In this document: in pieces, positions 45,746-60,000 of the stretch | Position numbering within the stretch: position 1 is the stretch's first letter | Layout: every line of letters starts with the position of its first letter | NCBI RefSeq assembly: GCF_037975245.1 | Contig: NC_092564.1 | Span: 18,194,484-18,254,483 of the forward strand | Source of the DNA: Apostichopus japonicus | Lineage: Eukaryota > Echinodermata > Holothuroidea > Aspidochirotida > Stichopodidae | Direction of reading: 5' to 3' | DNA length: 60,000 nucleotides | Translations under genes and position numbers: made by a program | The notes under the pieces: generated by a model | Told to the model about the DNA's origin: nothing | What the model saw: the letters and a program-made list of their open reading frames with translations, nothing else | Database searches by the model: none

Positions 45746-47665
45746 ATGCGCATGCTTTCATGTAACTTATTGTTCAACCAACTTTTCTTAACCAACCAAT
45801 TCTACTTTGCGAAGATTACAATCAATGTGTTCAATATAGTATTCATTATCAGCGATCATATTTCGTCCAAACTTACAAATTTTACTTGTATTGCAAAATA
45901 CAAGTAACGGTTTAACAATACTGTGCAACGATCAGAAAAATGACTATATTAGTTTTTCACGGCCGAAGTACCTGTTAAAATAATGGAATTTAATGAAAAT
46001 AATTGAATTAATGAGAATTTTCAAATGTTACTAGAAATTGATTATACGGTCTACCGTTGAAGTTCAAACCAAAGTCATTAATTAGGTTATTAAATATTGT
46101 AGACAATTTTCTGTGGAAGAGAAAGTAAGCATGGTTTGTGATATCCCGAGATTTACCAAGATACCAAGTTTTTCTTGCATTTTGCTCACTTCACATTGGA
46201 CCGAATTTATGATGATGATAGCTAGCTAAGAGATTATCTTTTGTTCTTTCATGCGACGCACACAAATTTTCTATTGAATATCAAATTCTTATTTCCAATC
46301 AATACATATTTAGAGTGGGTTTTACTGCACAAAAGCCCCAAAAGAAAAAAAACTTCGGCAAGCAATATCAATATAGCAAGTTTAAAATGTTATTTTACAT
46401 CTGCCCTCAATTTTAGATCTCATAGTTGATAATAAACCGGCCCTAGTTACAAGTCACTGAGAAATTCGTCATCGTTATATTAAAACCATATTTTATTGTC
46501 CTGCATAATGCATACTCAATTGGTTTATACTACGTCATGCAGATACGGGCAAATCCAACCCGTTTTTTTATGTCACACTGTCTTGTCAAAATGACTTTCA
46601 TTTTATGAAAATCGATTGAATCAAGAAAGGTGGAAAATTTGACTAGTATGACCGATGAAGTTGAATATATTATCTTTTAAAGAGCATCTATGAATCGAGT
46701 AGAAATGTATCGGGCTATTATTGATCAGTTAGCTCAATTCATATTTTGTGTAATATTATAACTTACCAGGGGCGCAACTACCATGTTTGTAGGGACAGCG
46801 GCGAATTAAGATGATACATCTTTCAGTGGGGAGGCGGGCGGGGGGGGGGCAAATCCTCTTCCCGTTGAGAAATTTGGAGGTTGCTTAGATCCAAAAGGTG
46901 TTTTTTGTGCAACTTTTGAAACAAGTTTGAAGAATTTGCGACTATTTAGGTTGCATGGTAGATTCTGCCTGCCAATGGGGGGGGGGGGGGGGGGTGAGGA
47001 GGGGTATTTTTATTATAGGGGGCAGGCTCATACATCCAGAAGCAGAACGTAACGGGGCCCCTGTTGCTACTGTCACAGTGGTTTAATTCTTTGCTAGATT
47101 ATATATACTGAAGCTTACGTATTTGGTATTTATCTAAAGCTTGAAATGCATAAATTAATTCATTAGCACTTCACGGTAAACATGGTGGACACGTCACTCT
47201 GAAAGGTGAGTGGGAGAGTGGGTGGACAGACCTTGCGGTATATGAGTCTTTGATCTGAGGGAGCAGGCCACTTCGGTATGCGGCAAAACCGTTCCGACAA
47301 AATGAACCCTGTGTACCACAAAGTCTGCAGTATATAGTGGAACGTTCTACAACATAAGGGCACATTTTAAATTATTACATGTTTTTCTGAAATTTTCAAC
47401 AAACCGGGATATTTGCAATTTCCTTTGTCTTTCAACAACAGGGTCCATTGGTGGGACCAAAACATTCGGGTGTACCTAAACGGTGTGAAAATTCCTTCAT
47501 TATGAGCGACATAAATCAATTCTTCGGTATAATAATTTTGGAATAATGATTTTTAATTACTGCACTGTTTTAGCATTGTTTTGCAATACAAAAGACCAAA
47601 TTATTACAGACCTGAGGTGGTAGTTAAAACGATTACAACAGTTTCAGCCTAGCAGAAACAGAGTG
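45746..47665. other. Gene-free stretch with poly-G transposon debris
   Basis: No gene supported. G runs lie at 46842-46850 and 46978-46995, and CAGGGGCGCAACTACC (46769-46784) resembles a transposon end, so 46769-47065 is probably a hAT-like remnant. The minus frames near 47365 (YCRLCGTQGSFCRNGF...) are Cys-containing but lack splice sites or a recognised domain. Confidence 0.4.
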
Positions 47666-47673
47666 GATTAAAT

Positions 47674-48085
47674 CAGTGGCGTAGGAAGGTACTTTTGAGT
47701 GATTGGGGCTGAAGACTGATGGCCGGCCTGGGGGAGGGGTCTAAGGGGAGGGGGTGGATTTTTGAATTTTTTGGATTTGGATTTTTTTTGGATTTTTGCA
47801 TTTTTTTTGGATTTTTTTTGCATTTCCAGGTGGCCTCAGATGCAATTTGAAGCAATATCGCACACTTCAACTCTCACTCCATTTTGTAAAGAATTTTGCA
47901 TTTTCACCTGGCCTTAAATGCAATTTGGTGCTCCAAATGAGATTTTTTTCTGATTTGGAAATGAAAAAGGGGTTTTCTGACTTGCGGAGTGGGGGGGGGG
48001 GGGGCGGAATGATACTTCCGCCCCCCATATTTTTCACTGGGGGGCTGGCGCCCCCCAGCCCCCCCCCCCGGTTCCTACGCCCTTG
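47674..48085. mobile_element. hAT-like MITE with 8-bp target duplication
   Basis: Left end CAGTGGCGTAGGAA, right end read inward CAAGGGCGTAGGAA. GATTAAAT flanks both sides exactly (47666-47673 and 48086-48093). The 8-bp duplication and CA(G/A) termini place it with hAT elements. The interior has TTTTTTGGATTTTT-type T tracts, long G and C runs able to fold together (47991-48003, 48060-48069) and no coding capacity. Confidence 0.85.
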
Positions 48086-48334
48086 GATTAAATTATATCT
48101 TTTTTGCTGCAATCACGTTATTGATATATGAAGTTGAAGACAAATATTTGTTTTGAGGGTTTGTTAAAAATGTATAAAAGAATGCTATTAACATTAAAAT
48201 CAATAACAAGTTCTGAATGGAAGTACTGACGTCAACATCAAGCATTTTGACTTTTAAGGAGCATAGTCAGAAGAATATCTGTGTACCGAATATATTGAAA
48301 ACCAATCTACAGATTCAGGACAAACATAAATAAA

Positions 48335-48790
48335 GTATGAACTGTATACACTCAGTATAAACTGTATACACTCAGTATGAACTGTATACACTCAGTATGA
48401 TCTGTATACACTGTATGAACTGTATACAGTATAAACTGTATATACTCAAGTATGAACTGTATAAACTCAAGTATGAGCTGTATGAACTGTATACACTCAG
48501 TATGAACTGTATACACTGAAGTATGAACTGTATACACTCAGTATGAACTGTAAACACTGTATACAGTATGAACTGTATACACTGTATGAACTGTATACAC
48601 TGTATGAACTGTATACAGTATGAACTGTATACACTCAGTATGAACTGTAAACACTGTATGAACTGTATACACTCAGTATGAACTGTATACAGTATGAACT
48701 GTATACACTCAAGTATGAACTGTATACAGTTGAACTGTATACACTGTATAAACTGTATGAACTGTATACACTAGTATGAACTGTCTACAC
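48335..48790. repeat. Variable minisatellite built on TGAACTGTATACA
   Basis: About 25 units of TGAACTGTATAC followed by ACTCAGTA, ACTGTA, AGTA or ACTCAAGTA, giving unit lengths of about 14 to 21 bp in mixed order. GTATAC is a self-complementary hexamer present in nearly every unit. Minus-strand frames (YTVHTECIQFI repeats) come from the repeat. Confidence 0.95.
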
Positions 48791-48811
48791 TCGATACAAA
48801 CGGAAGCAGGA

Positions 48812-50900
<2,089 letters not shown>

Positions 50901-51600
50901 TAACTGAAAGTTTTACATGACCTTTAGAGAAACTGTGGAGTGGATGGAGAGGGAGGGAGAGAGAGAGCGAGAGGGGTGAGATATGAAGCGGGACAGGGAG
51001 AGGTGCTGGGAAAGTGGACCACGAGGAGCAATAAGAGAAGGTGGAGCAGGAGCAGCAACTGGAACATGTAGTCAAGTGGAGCAAGGAGAGCATCGACAAA
51101 GGAACAACCAGAGGGAGACCCGAAGGAAAGGTACAGGATGGATAAAAGGAGTAAGATGGTAGAAAGAGTACGAGAGGAAAGGAGGGACAGGATGGATAGG
51201 AGAAGCAGGAGTAGTAGAATGGATAGGAGTAGCAGGAGTAGTAGAATGGACAGGAGGATAAGCAACTGGAGAGGAGTGGGACAAGGAGAAGCAGGTTGAG
51301 CAATACGGGCACGAAGAATACATGGAGAAGGAGCAGGAGCAGTAGAATGGCTAGAGGGAGCAGATGGGGGTGTGTGAAGGGCAGGATGCCAAGGAGACGC
51401 AAGTGTAGCATGCGAGCCACGAGTACTAGTGCGAGAGCAGAGCAGGAGAAGCAGAATGAGATGGACGATTGAAGAGGAACAGGAAGAAAGCGGAGAATGA
51501 AGAGAGATGAAAGAGGAAGGAGAGAAGGGAAACGAAAAAGATACGATCGGAGGCTACGGGTGAAGAGGGGGAAGGTGGGGGAGGGGTGGATATAGTATAA
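50901..51600. repeat. Polypurine region with a 24-27-bp GA-rich repeat
   Basis: Almost 700 bases are strongly purine-biased on the plus strand. A clear unit, GTAGAATGGATAGGAG plus (T/A)AGCAGGAGTA, repeats at about 51185-51260 and, diverged, on both sides (AGAATGGCTAGAGG, AGAATGAGATGG). The 277-codon minus frame is Leu/Ser/Pro-rich translation of the pyrimidine strand and has no signal or domain pattern, so it is not taken as a gene. Confidence 0.8.
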
Positions 51601-53472
51601 CAAATATAGCTCATTTGAGTTCAATATCACTGTTATTTGCTTGCCTCGTTTCTATCCTATAACATCATATATGACAACAGGTAGGGGACCCGAGAGTGAT
51701 TCACTTTAAAGTACCGGTAAAACACTGTTCTGTTCGTTCTCTTCGACACTCTTCATGCAGGGCTGATATCGCAATTAGACAAATGTAAAGCTGTCATCCA
51801 ACTTACTTCATGTAGAAATTGTGAAGGTCGCATTTTTTTTTTTTAAATTCTACTGCTTTGTGTAACCGATTGCAGTCATCGGGAATGAAAACTATATAAA
51901 TATCTGAGTAAATATGTACGTGATGTATCCAGCATGAACAAAGAATCTCGAGGCTAGAGTAAAATTCGATCAATTTAAAACTACAATAACTGTGTATACT
52001 TAAAAGAAATATGCAAGACTCGGCCAAATACGACCTAACATTTTTTTTGTTTTAATGTTCAAATTTAGTTTGAATAAATTTATGGATCAATTCCCAAGAC
52101 TAAACCATTGGCTTATCGCCACCGTTCATTGCGATGCGTTCAAACTCGTCGTATTACTGGATGATGTCGCAACATGGTACAGACGTATAGTAAAGTTATT
52201 ATATTCGTTTGTGTGCGGTGGGTTGTGGGGTGTGAGGGAACGGGGGGGGGGGGGGGGAAGGAGCCGGGAAGGGTAATGATAATTAGCATATTTCATATTA
52301 AGAGTACCATTGATCATAATATAGATATTTGTTTTTGCCTGAGTAATCCTGAACCTTGCTAGAAAATGGGTTCTTAATTAGAGGCATGAGTCCTTCAGAC
52401 GTGGTACCTTAAAGGCGACATGGCTACCCTATCGGTCCAACCCTTTTACAATGTCTAATCTATGTTTAATGTCATGAGTGTTTGATTTGTCTGGCCATAA
52501 GCTCTAGACAGATGTTTATCTCTAGATGGCTATCAGAGAAAATTCATTTACAACCAATTTTATCCTAGAACGTCAATTTGCGCAAAAAAAATGTTTTTTT
52601 TTTATAATTCCAACCGATTCTGACAATTTTATTGAATAGTCACTTTTTCATTTAATCGTATTGAAAAACATTGAAAAACAAAACGTAGCAACAAAGAGGA
52701 ATCAAGAAAAAGAAAATCAGAAATTGTACACTTTTCAAATATATGTATTGAATAGTCAACACTGTAGAACTCCATTGTTGTGGTATTTCCTAATTGACTA
52801 TTCTGATTAACTAATACTTACATAGACAACTGCTTTAAGCTTGCATGATAAGTTGATAGCTGCGTTCGTCACTGATTTGCCTAATATCCTTGGGGCAACC
52901 GCAATTCTTTCGTAACACTGGACTAGTATACATTGTATGCTCTCGGAACAAAAAAAAAGGTAGGCTTTTATATTGTGCATTGTGAATAAATTTTACAGTG
53001 CTTCAAAGTTGTCGCGGTTGTATCGCATGAATGCCATCCCAGCAATCAAAAGTAAATTTCTAAACCGAAGGCTGTTTTCAAAATGCAAACTAAGTAATTA
53101 CTTAAAACTTTTCGAAACAAATTTGCAATTAGATAAAAGGTTGCAACTATATGAGGCGTCTGTTTGGAACAAATTGGGAAGGACGACATCGCGTAAAGTA
53201 TAATTTTGCTCTGATTTCCCCAACTGAACGATAGTGAAGCCCTGTGAAGAACACTTCGGGGGAAATTGCTTCGTTATACCTATATTTTTCTTTTCTTTTC
53301 TTTCTCCATCTTGTTCCTTCCTAATGTAAAAACCCGAGAACCGTGAATCCATTTCATTGATTAAGAGAGCTTATACATGTAAACGGAGATATCTTATACG
53401 TATTAAGATCAAAGCACTTTGTACATATTTTTGTTCAACACATTAATATGAAATATGAATATGTCGTAGGCC
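51601..53472. other. Gene-free stretch
   Basis: No supported gene. G run at 52242-52257. A 60-base minus segment ending at a GTAAGT (near 52817) is open in one frame (NAAINLSCKLKAVVY) but stands alone. Confidence 0.4.
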
Positions 53473-53582
<110 letters not shown>

Positions 53583-54340
53583 GCGCGTTTGTGCTTGTGT
53601 GTGTGTGTGCGTGTGCAATTGTTTATTTTTCATTACAACTGAGGACTTGAACAAAGGAATTTCAAGTCCAGACTCAGACGTCATTTGGAAAGAATCACCA
53701 TGTCCTCAGAAGAATTCCATTGTAAAGGGGTATTGTTAAGGCTAGGGTACGAGGATTTGAACGATGGAAAAAGTACATTATGCCATCACGCCGCGTGACC
53801 AATCACAATTATCATTGAAAATAGAAAACGTATACCTCTGGTAAAAATGTGTAAAGAATAATGTACGGCCCTTGATGGATCGTGCATGAACGAGGAATGT
53901 GCATGCCTCTTTGGCTGGGTACGGAGCCGCAACGAAGCAAAGGTGCATCGATATATATCAATCTGTTTTAAGTCTATTATATTAATAAACTAAACAGGCT
54001 TTTGAAAAAGAAAAACGTTCATAATGTAGCAGAAAGCTACGAGTTTTCCTTAATGAGGCACGGCACGGCACGGCGGTGGGTGTGTGAGTCGATCCCATTG
54101 GTCGCAACTCACTGTAGTTATATGCAGATAGTCCCTGATTGGAATTAGACTTTTTACAGTTTATGTATGGACGTGTGTATACGAGGGTTATTTCCGGGGT
54201 ATTTAATGAAGGGTTCCTTCATTAATAAAGAGGTCGGTCGGGTGCAAGACGAGGAACTTTCCATTTGGCGGCTCGTGATAAAGCCTATGATATTTGCCTA
54301 AGTCCAAACAAATGTGTATAAGCATTTTAAAGTGCCCGCG
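53583..54340. other. Gene-free stretch
   Basis: No exon supported. GCACGGCACGGCACGGCGG at 54058-54076 is a short direct repeat. TTCGGCTGGGT-like or tRNA-like signals were not found. Confidence 0.4.
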
Positions 54341-54770
54341 TCTCTGCGCTGCCCGAGTCCAGCGGATTGCCCGACCCCTGCGCTGCTCGAGTCCAGGGGA
54401 TTGCCCGACACCTGCGCTGCTCGAGTCCAGGGAATTGCCCGACACCTGCGCTGCCCGAGTCCAGTGGATTGCCCGACCCCTGTGCTGCTCGAGTCCAGGG
54501 AATTGCCCGACACCTGCGCTGCCCGAGTCCAGTGGATTGCCCGACCCCTGTGCTGCTCTAGTCCAGTGAATTGCCCGACACCTGCGCTGCCCGAGTCCAG
54601 CGGATTGCCCGACACCTGCGCTGCTCGAGTCCAGCGGATTGCCAGATCCCCCTGCGATGCCCGAGTCAGGTGAATTGCCCGACGCCTAGGCTGCCCGACA
54701 CCGGTGGATCGCCCGAAGCCTGTGCTGCCCGACACCGGTGAATTGCCGACGTCTAAACTGCCCGACCCTT
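54340..54770. repeat. GC-rich 34-bp minisatellite, about 12 copies
   Basis: Unit GGATTGCCCGACACCTG plus CGCTGCTCGAGTCCAGG repeats with a period of 34 (ATTGCCC at 54366, 54400, 54434 and onward), decaying after 54650. GC content is far above the surroundings. Because 34 is not a multiple of three and the unit lacks stops in several frames, long open frames appear on both strands (up to 145 codons); they are repeat translation. Confidence 0.92.
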
Positions 54771-57195
54771 GCGCAGCCCCAGTCTAACTTAGCCCTGTTT
54801 GTGCCTACCCCATGCAGTACGTTATTTGGGCAAATATAAATATTGCATACTATACGATGTAGATGTAGAACGAGATGAGAAATTATACTTTTATTAATCC
54901 TACAACTCTTGGCATGTCTGCCTCCTGATTCAGAGTTAATCTGTACCCGTCCCCCATCTACCCCTCCCCTACCATCCTCCAGTTGGTTTCGAGACAGGTT
55001 TTTCACTACTAGAAGTTGGCGGCGTTACAATACATTTGTTTTATTACATTCGTTTGCATGTCTTTATGTCTTTACGTTAAATCAGCCAATATCAGTGTTA
55101 GAGAAACACATAATTTGTGCTTCCCATGGAGTCTTCGAGTGGATGAAGCTCGTATGCATGGTCTCAGTCGGCTGGCTGATAATGATCGCAGAGATGGGGA
55201 CGATTTATTTCCTTGTATTTACTGTTTGATATATATATTATATATTTTTATATATTAATGGTTTATTCGAAGATTGAATGATACATCGCAAAGTAAAGCT
55301 ACTGGGCACAAAACACTTTCAATGCCCCGTAACCTTCCGTTCCATCAGGGGCCCTCAGTATTCTCCTATACACCTCCCCCCCCCCCCTCCCCTCCATCTC
55401 TGCCCCCACCAGGCAAGTGTATATCAAGTGATAATTTACCCTCTTCGCTTGTAAACACTTATATGCCACTTCCGTTCATCTTCATTGTTTGTATACAAAT
55501 GTTACGCATTAACCACAGATAAAAGCATCCTAACGGCAGAGACAGCTGACAAGGATTTGTGAAGTGCATCGTTGTAGCGAAAATGTTAGTCACGAAACTT
55601 GCCAATCATATACGATATAAATATGTATATACAACTCCCAATATGCAAATATGCAAACAACTTAAGTAAAGAATACTAATTAAGCAATTAATTCAGTGTT
55701 GTTTCAAAATCGACCGCATGTATATAGTCACTTACATCAGTATATGCCATGCCCATTGACAATTAGTATACGAGACACATGATAAACAAGTGACGACCGA
55801 AGCAAACAAACTCCCAATCAAATAAATTGTGCACAGTCAGTCATTTAACATAACAAGTAACAAATCGCTGTGAAGCTGCGATCATTTGTTTGTAAACAAC
55901 GTAAGATTTAGAGTTATCTACAAGATCTCGAAATTTGGACGACACTTATAGATACAAATAGGTCTAAATCTTAAACTTCTTGTTCAACTTACTGACCTCA
56001 TTATTTTGGCTAACATCCAAGAGCAAAAGGGCAACAGTATTTTCGGCGTTAGATATAAGAATACGAACTGGGAATCTCATATCCCCCCAGAGACACGTCC
56101 AACGCAGGGACACATATAATAGAAGTTATTTCTCACCTCAGTTTAAGCAATCAATTCGTCAAGTTAGATCTTCGTGAGCAGGCTAATTAACAAAGCAGTC
56201 AAACAGTCATTGCTGGAATATTGAACTTAAGTACCGTGCATCAATTAGAATCATTATTATTATTATAATGTTAGCATTACAGTCAATTCACTTAGAAACA
56301 TTCCAATTAGTGTAGTCAATGGACAGACAATTAGAGAAGTTTATGTCCCCCATCAATGAAGAATGCTGCTCAAATTGTAAGAGAAAGCGATAATAGGCTA
56401 GACAATGTATGAAAATAGTGACATAAAAACGCTACCTAAATTGAAAAAAAAGGAACAAGAATGAATGAAAACAAGCAATTGTTAGTAAATTTGCTAGCAA
56501 AGTACTCAATTATTGAGTTTATTACTGGTCTGTATCTATCTATTGAAGCGAATGATGACGTCATCAAAACCTCTGTGTACTTTCGCACTATTGAGTCTGT
56601 ATTTGATTTTACATGTGTACGATATATATAATATTGAGAAGGACAGTGTGGTGGAGTGGGTTAATTAGGGAAGGCTGGGCATCACGCAAAAAAACAAAAA
56701 CAAAAACAGGAGGGGTGGGGTGGGGGGGTGGAATCTTTCCTATTCTTTCATCTTTTTGTTCATTCCTCACACACACACACATCTTCCAACCAATAAAAAT
56801 ATGAGCAAGTTCATTCTACATTCATTACACATCACTAACTTTTAAAGAAACGCCCCTTCCACCGTTGATAGTACCGTATATAATGACGAACTACATGTGT
56901 ACGTGTATCTTAAGGAGATAAGATAAAGTTTATTAGAAGGGTTAATTTGGTAAAGTAATAACGTACAACGAGTTAATCGCTATACCCATTCTAGATGTAA
57001 TATGAAGATCAAATTTCAAAACTGTAAGTTACCTATATCTACAAGTTTGGTCGATATTTTCAGCCTATTGTCAATTACTTTGATTGAAAGTTAAAGTTAA
57101 CTCCCTCGCGGAACAGTATAGTTTGTTGTCGTAATATATTGAAGCCAATTATTTATTACAAGGGTGTGGGAAGGGGATAAAGGGGGAGGGGAGGC
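54771..57195. other. Gene-free stretch
   Basis: No supported gene. A C run lies at 55375-55390 and a G-rich run at 56709-56730. Frames at 54909 and 55980 have no splice or domain support. Confidence 0.4.
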
Positions 57196-57198
57196 GAG

Positions 57199-57199
<1 letters not shown>

Positions 57200-57233
<34 letters not shown>
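57200..57233. repeat. (TA)n microsatellite
   Basis: Thirty-odd bases of TA alternation after a G-rich segment (57170-57198). Confidence 0.95.
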
Positions 57234-57237
<4 letters not shown>

Positions 57238-58376
57238 GAAAAATGATATTCAATACTCTTTGATTGCATAATGGAAATTGTATTCGGTTCGGAATAAGAG
57301 CATATCATCATTATGTCGAGTTAATTGAGACATATAGAGGACGGTGATGCCTGTTGTTCGATTACTTAGTGTTTCATCCTGACACGGAAGTAACGCTTTA
57401 GCACTGTTTGTTTGATTGCTTTCTTGCATTAATATATTGGTGCTTTTATGAAAATAAGTCTTAAGCATGCATGTAGGCGTTTTTTTTCTTCTTTCCTCTT
57501 TACCGCCCATTCCCTTGTTGTTCTTATGTTGCTCATATATTACGTAGGCTGGTAGCCTAAAGGCTTTATGCTAACACAGCCACGCAGTAAACGAGGACAC
57601 TTTCAAACTAATGATGATCTCACTGTTGTTTTGTAGTATAAAGCCTTTCATACTTTAGTCCGTTATTTCACATTGCGACCGTCCGACTCCCACTCATTTC
57701 GAGAGAAAGAGATACCATGTCTCTTGAAGTGTAATCCGTTTCCCATACTTACGACATCAGATACCCAGATCTGATCTGAATCATCGCAGTATATAACCGG
57801 TGGTCTGTAATTTAGTAATACTACAAATAAAGAAATAATAATGCCAAATTTCGATGGATTATGAGATTAGAAATGGATGAAGTTAAATGTTGAAATATGC
57901 ACAGTGTATTTTTGTCGAGCAAATTCAAGGTCCAAAGAGGCACCAAATTCGCCAAAACATGAAGACAAAAGGCTCCGTGAGTGACAACCAGAGCCACATA
58001 TTTTTATACGGCTCTGACGGAGACAGAAGAATAGAGGGCAGTAGGCAGTGATGATTTTGTTCAGGTTCAGGCAGAGACGTACGGTTGTATATCGTTCTTT
58101 GTTCCGAATCCGTGACAAAAACAAAGCTTGACTACCGGACTGCTGTTAATAGTTTAACAAGTTAACCAATTACGTCATCAAGTCGCAAAACACATATATT
58201 CAATGTTGTGACATCTGTGAAGGCAAATTCGTTTGAAACTTACAAGTTCGCGATATCGAAACCACTTCTTTGAATTATATATTAGTACAGACCGTTATAC
58301 TCAGCGATCAGCGATACTTTTGGCCTTATCCATTGCAATGGCAATTTGGTTTGCCTCAGTAAATATATATATATAT
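57234..58376. other. Gene-free stretch
   Basis: No gene supported. A minus segment before a GTAAGT near 57752 reads QIWVSDV in one frame, too short to use. The 85-codon minus frame at 58124 has no splice context. Confidence 0.4.
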
Positions 58377-58560
58377 CAGGCGCGTATCCAGGGGGGGGGG
58401 CGTTGGGGGCGCGCGCCCCCCGGGTAAGAAAAAGAGGAGAGAAGAAAAAGAGAAGAAAAAAGAGGAGGGGAAGAGAAGGAGGAGAGGAAGGAAGGGAAAA
58501 GAAAAAGAAGAAAGAGAGAAAAAGGAGAAAAGGAGGGAGTAAAAGAAAAACGCCAAGACA
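58377..58560. repeat. Transposon end with GCGCGC palindrome, then polypurine tract
   Basis: TCAGGCGCGTATCCAGGGGG (58377) matches the ends of hAT-like MITEs here. It is followed by GGGGGCGCGCGCCCCC (58405-58420) and a GA-only tract to about 58545. Minus-strand Phe/Ser-rich frames are translation of that tract. Confidence 0.6.
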
Positions 58561-58626
58561 CCGGGAAGAGAATGAGGAACAGTGACATAATAACAGTGCT
58601 GATCCCTATTATATACACAGGTTAGC

Positions 58627-59107
58627 CAGTGACGGATCGAGGATTTCGGAAGGGGCGTGCGCCTCACCCTACCCCTTACACAGACAACTCCATTTTTGAC
58701 GTTTCCATTTTTCCTCTCTCACTAATGTATCTATATATATACTATATATGGTCTATCATAACGCGTGTATGTGTATGGACGCCTTAAACAATTGTACAAT
58801 GTGCTATGAAACCAACTGTGGCTGATCTTGAACTCGACCGAGTCGTCGGAGAACATGACGCATTTCGGGAAGGGGGCGACAGCCCCCCCCCGAAAATTTT
58901 TTTTCTATGATATCGCTAGTAATTTCAAAATAGATAAAGGCTTACATGCAATTTACAAGGCCTGGAAGTGTCATTTCCAGCGATCTGGGAGGTATTTTCG
59001 GCCAAAATTTTCTTGTACGCTTCGCGCCAACTCATGGTGGCGCTACGCTTAGATAGTATGCCTACAGGCTTCGCCCCTCCCTTGGCAAATTCCTCGCTAC
59101 ACGCCTG
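58627..59107 (-). mobile_element. hAT-like MITE, inverted relative to 14221-14482
   Basis: Right end read inward is CAGGCGTGTAGCGAGGAATT; the left end CAGTGACGGATCGAGGATTT is similar. The interior shares ACAAGGCCTGGAAGTGTCAT, TTTTCGGCCAAAATTTTCTT and CGCGCCAACTCATGGTGGCG with the element at 14221 in reverse. No matching target duplication was seen, so the outer limits are tentative. Confidence 0.55.
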
Positions 59108-60000
59108 TTCGAATTTGTAAAGCAAAAAGCAGATGTCACATCATATCAGTGAGCATGAAAACGGCGTTCCAGGATGAACAGCCTCAAAACTGTCTATGTG
59201 TGTAGTCAAAAGCGTAGGAGCCCAATTGGACTTGGGGGCTGTAACGACTTGCCAGAAAAATATAACCAAAATTTTTTCGCACGCTTCGCGCGCGTTCAAC
59301 ATGTTCGTGTCAATATCATATAAGCAAGCATCGGTTATTACATCACATGCCATCGTCTACCGTACGGTCAGTGAAAGTTGCGCAGTATACCGCCAGATGC
59401 TAATGTAAACAACGAAATGTCTTATGTAGATGGAGAAAAGGCATGGAGGTCCAATTATGTCAAAACTCTCTTTTACATTAGTAATGGCGAATTATTCGGC
59501 CAAGCTTAGAACTTTATTTTAATTACCAAGGAGATAATTTTAAACTATTCATTTCCTTTAGCTACATCATTGCAATTTATTTTTCTTTCAGTAGGTGCCC
59601 CAAAAAAATTCTCAGCATATTGCCCGAATTTTCAGAAAAAAAATATCTGGTGGGGGGGGGGGGGGTGGGGGCTGCAACCTCCCCGCCTCCTACGCCTATG
59701 TATGTAGTGCTCGGTTTCGAAATATCTGATATCGGAAATATCTGGTATTTTTCATTTCCTTCAACGAAGGTTTTAAGTTTCGAAAATTTCCTGAACAACA
59801 TTCTTCATCATACTTCCCTCTACTCGTGCAATTTTGACCTGTCTGTTAGGGGTTGAATGAGATTTTTCTATATTGGTTGTCCAAAGATGAAATTTTGTGC
59901 AACATTATGGGTATGTTTTAAAGTGAGTTTATTCGCGAGAAATGTAAATTTTCAAATTCTGAACAAAATATGGGCTTAAAACCTTCAAAAGTGGGGCTGT
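59108..60000. other. Gene-free stretch with another poly-G element end
   Basis: CGCACGCTTCGCGCGCG near 59278 echoes the hAT-MITE module, and a G run at 59651-59670 leads into CTCCCCGCCTCCTACGCC (59682-59697), a typical element end. No gene supported. Confidence 0.4.

Noticed and set aside
52760-52880. Possible Ig-like exon on the minus strand (NAAINLSCKLKAVVY before GTAAGT)
   Set aside because: Weak acceptor, single segment, no partner exons.
54298-54735. 145-codon minus and 119-codon plus frames with repeated peptides
   Set aside because: Both come from the 34-bp minisatellite, which is open in several frames on both strands.
57740-57790. Possible ligand-gated channel exon fragment (QIWVSDV before GTAAGT)
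   Set aside because: Only seven residues; no neighbouring exons with channel motifs.

Overview
This window looks like nuclear DNA from an animal, most likely a marine invertebrate. It is AT-rich and gene-poor, with long (TA)n arrays, several satellite and minisatellite blocks, many short inverted-repeat transposons with poly-G or poly-C tracts, a decayed non-LTR reverse transcriptase, and small exons bounded by GT-AG sites. The transposon style and the neuropeptide-like gene would suit an echinoderm or other deuterostome, but no sequence here fixes the species. Almost all long open frames are chance frames in repeats.

Main gene: on the minus strand, five short exons between 37592 and 25944 assemble in matching phase into a precursor of about 103 residues. 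It has a signal peptide, a furin-type RQRR site, a 14-residue peptide with two cysteines (ALCYTIHGRPRPCQ), a Gly amide donor and a KR cleavage site, then an acidic helical C-terminal part. This has the architecture of a neuropeptide or peptide-hormone precursor. Its 9.3-kb first intron holds a 3.9-kb array of a 32-bp minisatellite.

Layout. 1-7068: poly-G transposon debris, a possible decayed exon, a 200-bp satellite with a three-unit higher-order period (2095-3810), a tandem duplication around microsatellites, and a reverse-transcriptase remnant. 7069-22908: a transposon nest. Two inverted copies of a composite repeat (7069-12700 and 21027-22908) share a hAT-like MITE and a second MITE family. 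One copy is interrupted by a 4.46-kb CACTA-like element (7618-12079) that carries a decayed three-exon gene; the other copy is the empty site. 22909-37770: the peptide-precursor gene and its repeats. 37771-60000: dispersed repeats, including a pair of hammerhead ribozyme motifs 354 bp apart with a tRNA-like Pol III promoter just upstream of the second (45337-45745), a hAT MITE with an 8-bp target duplication (47666-48093), a GTATAC-rich minisatellite, a polypurine region, a GC-rich 34-bp minisatellite and further hAT-like fragments.

Apart from the precursor gene, only isolated candidate exons were found (37038, 13726, 24826), and they are given low confidence. All homology statements come from reading motifs by eye; no database search was possible.
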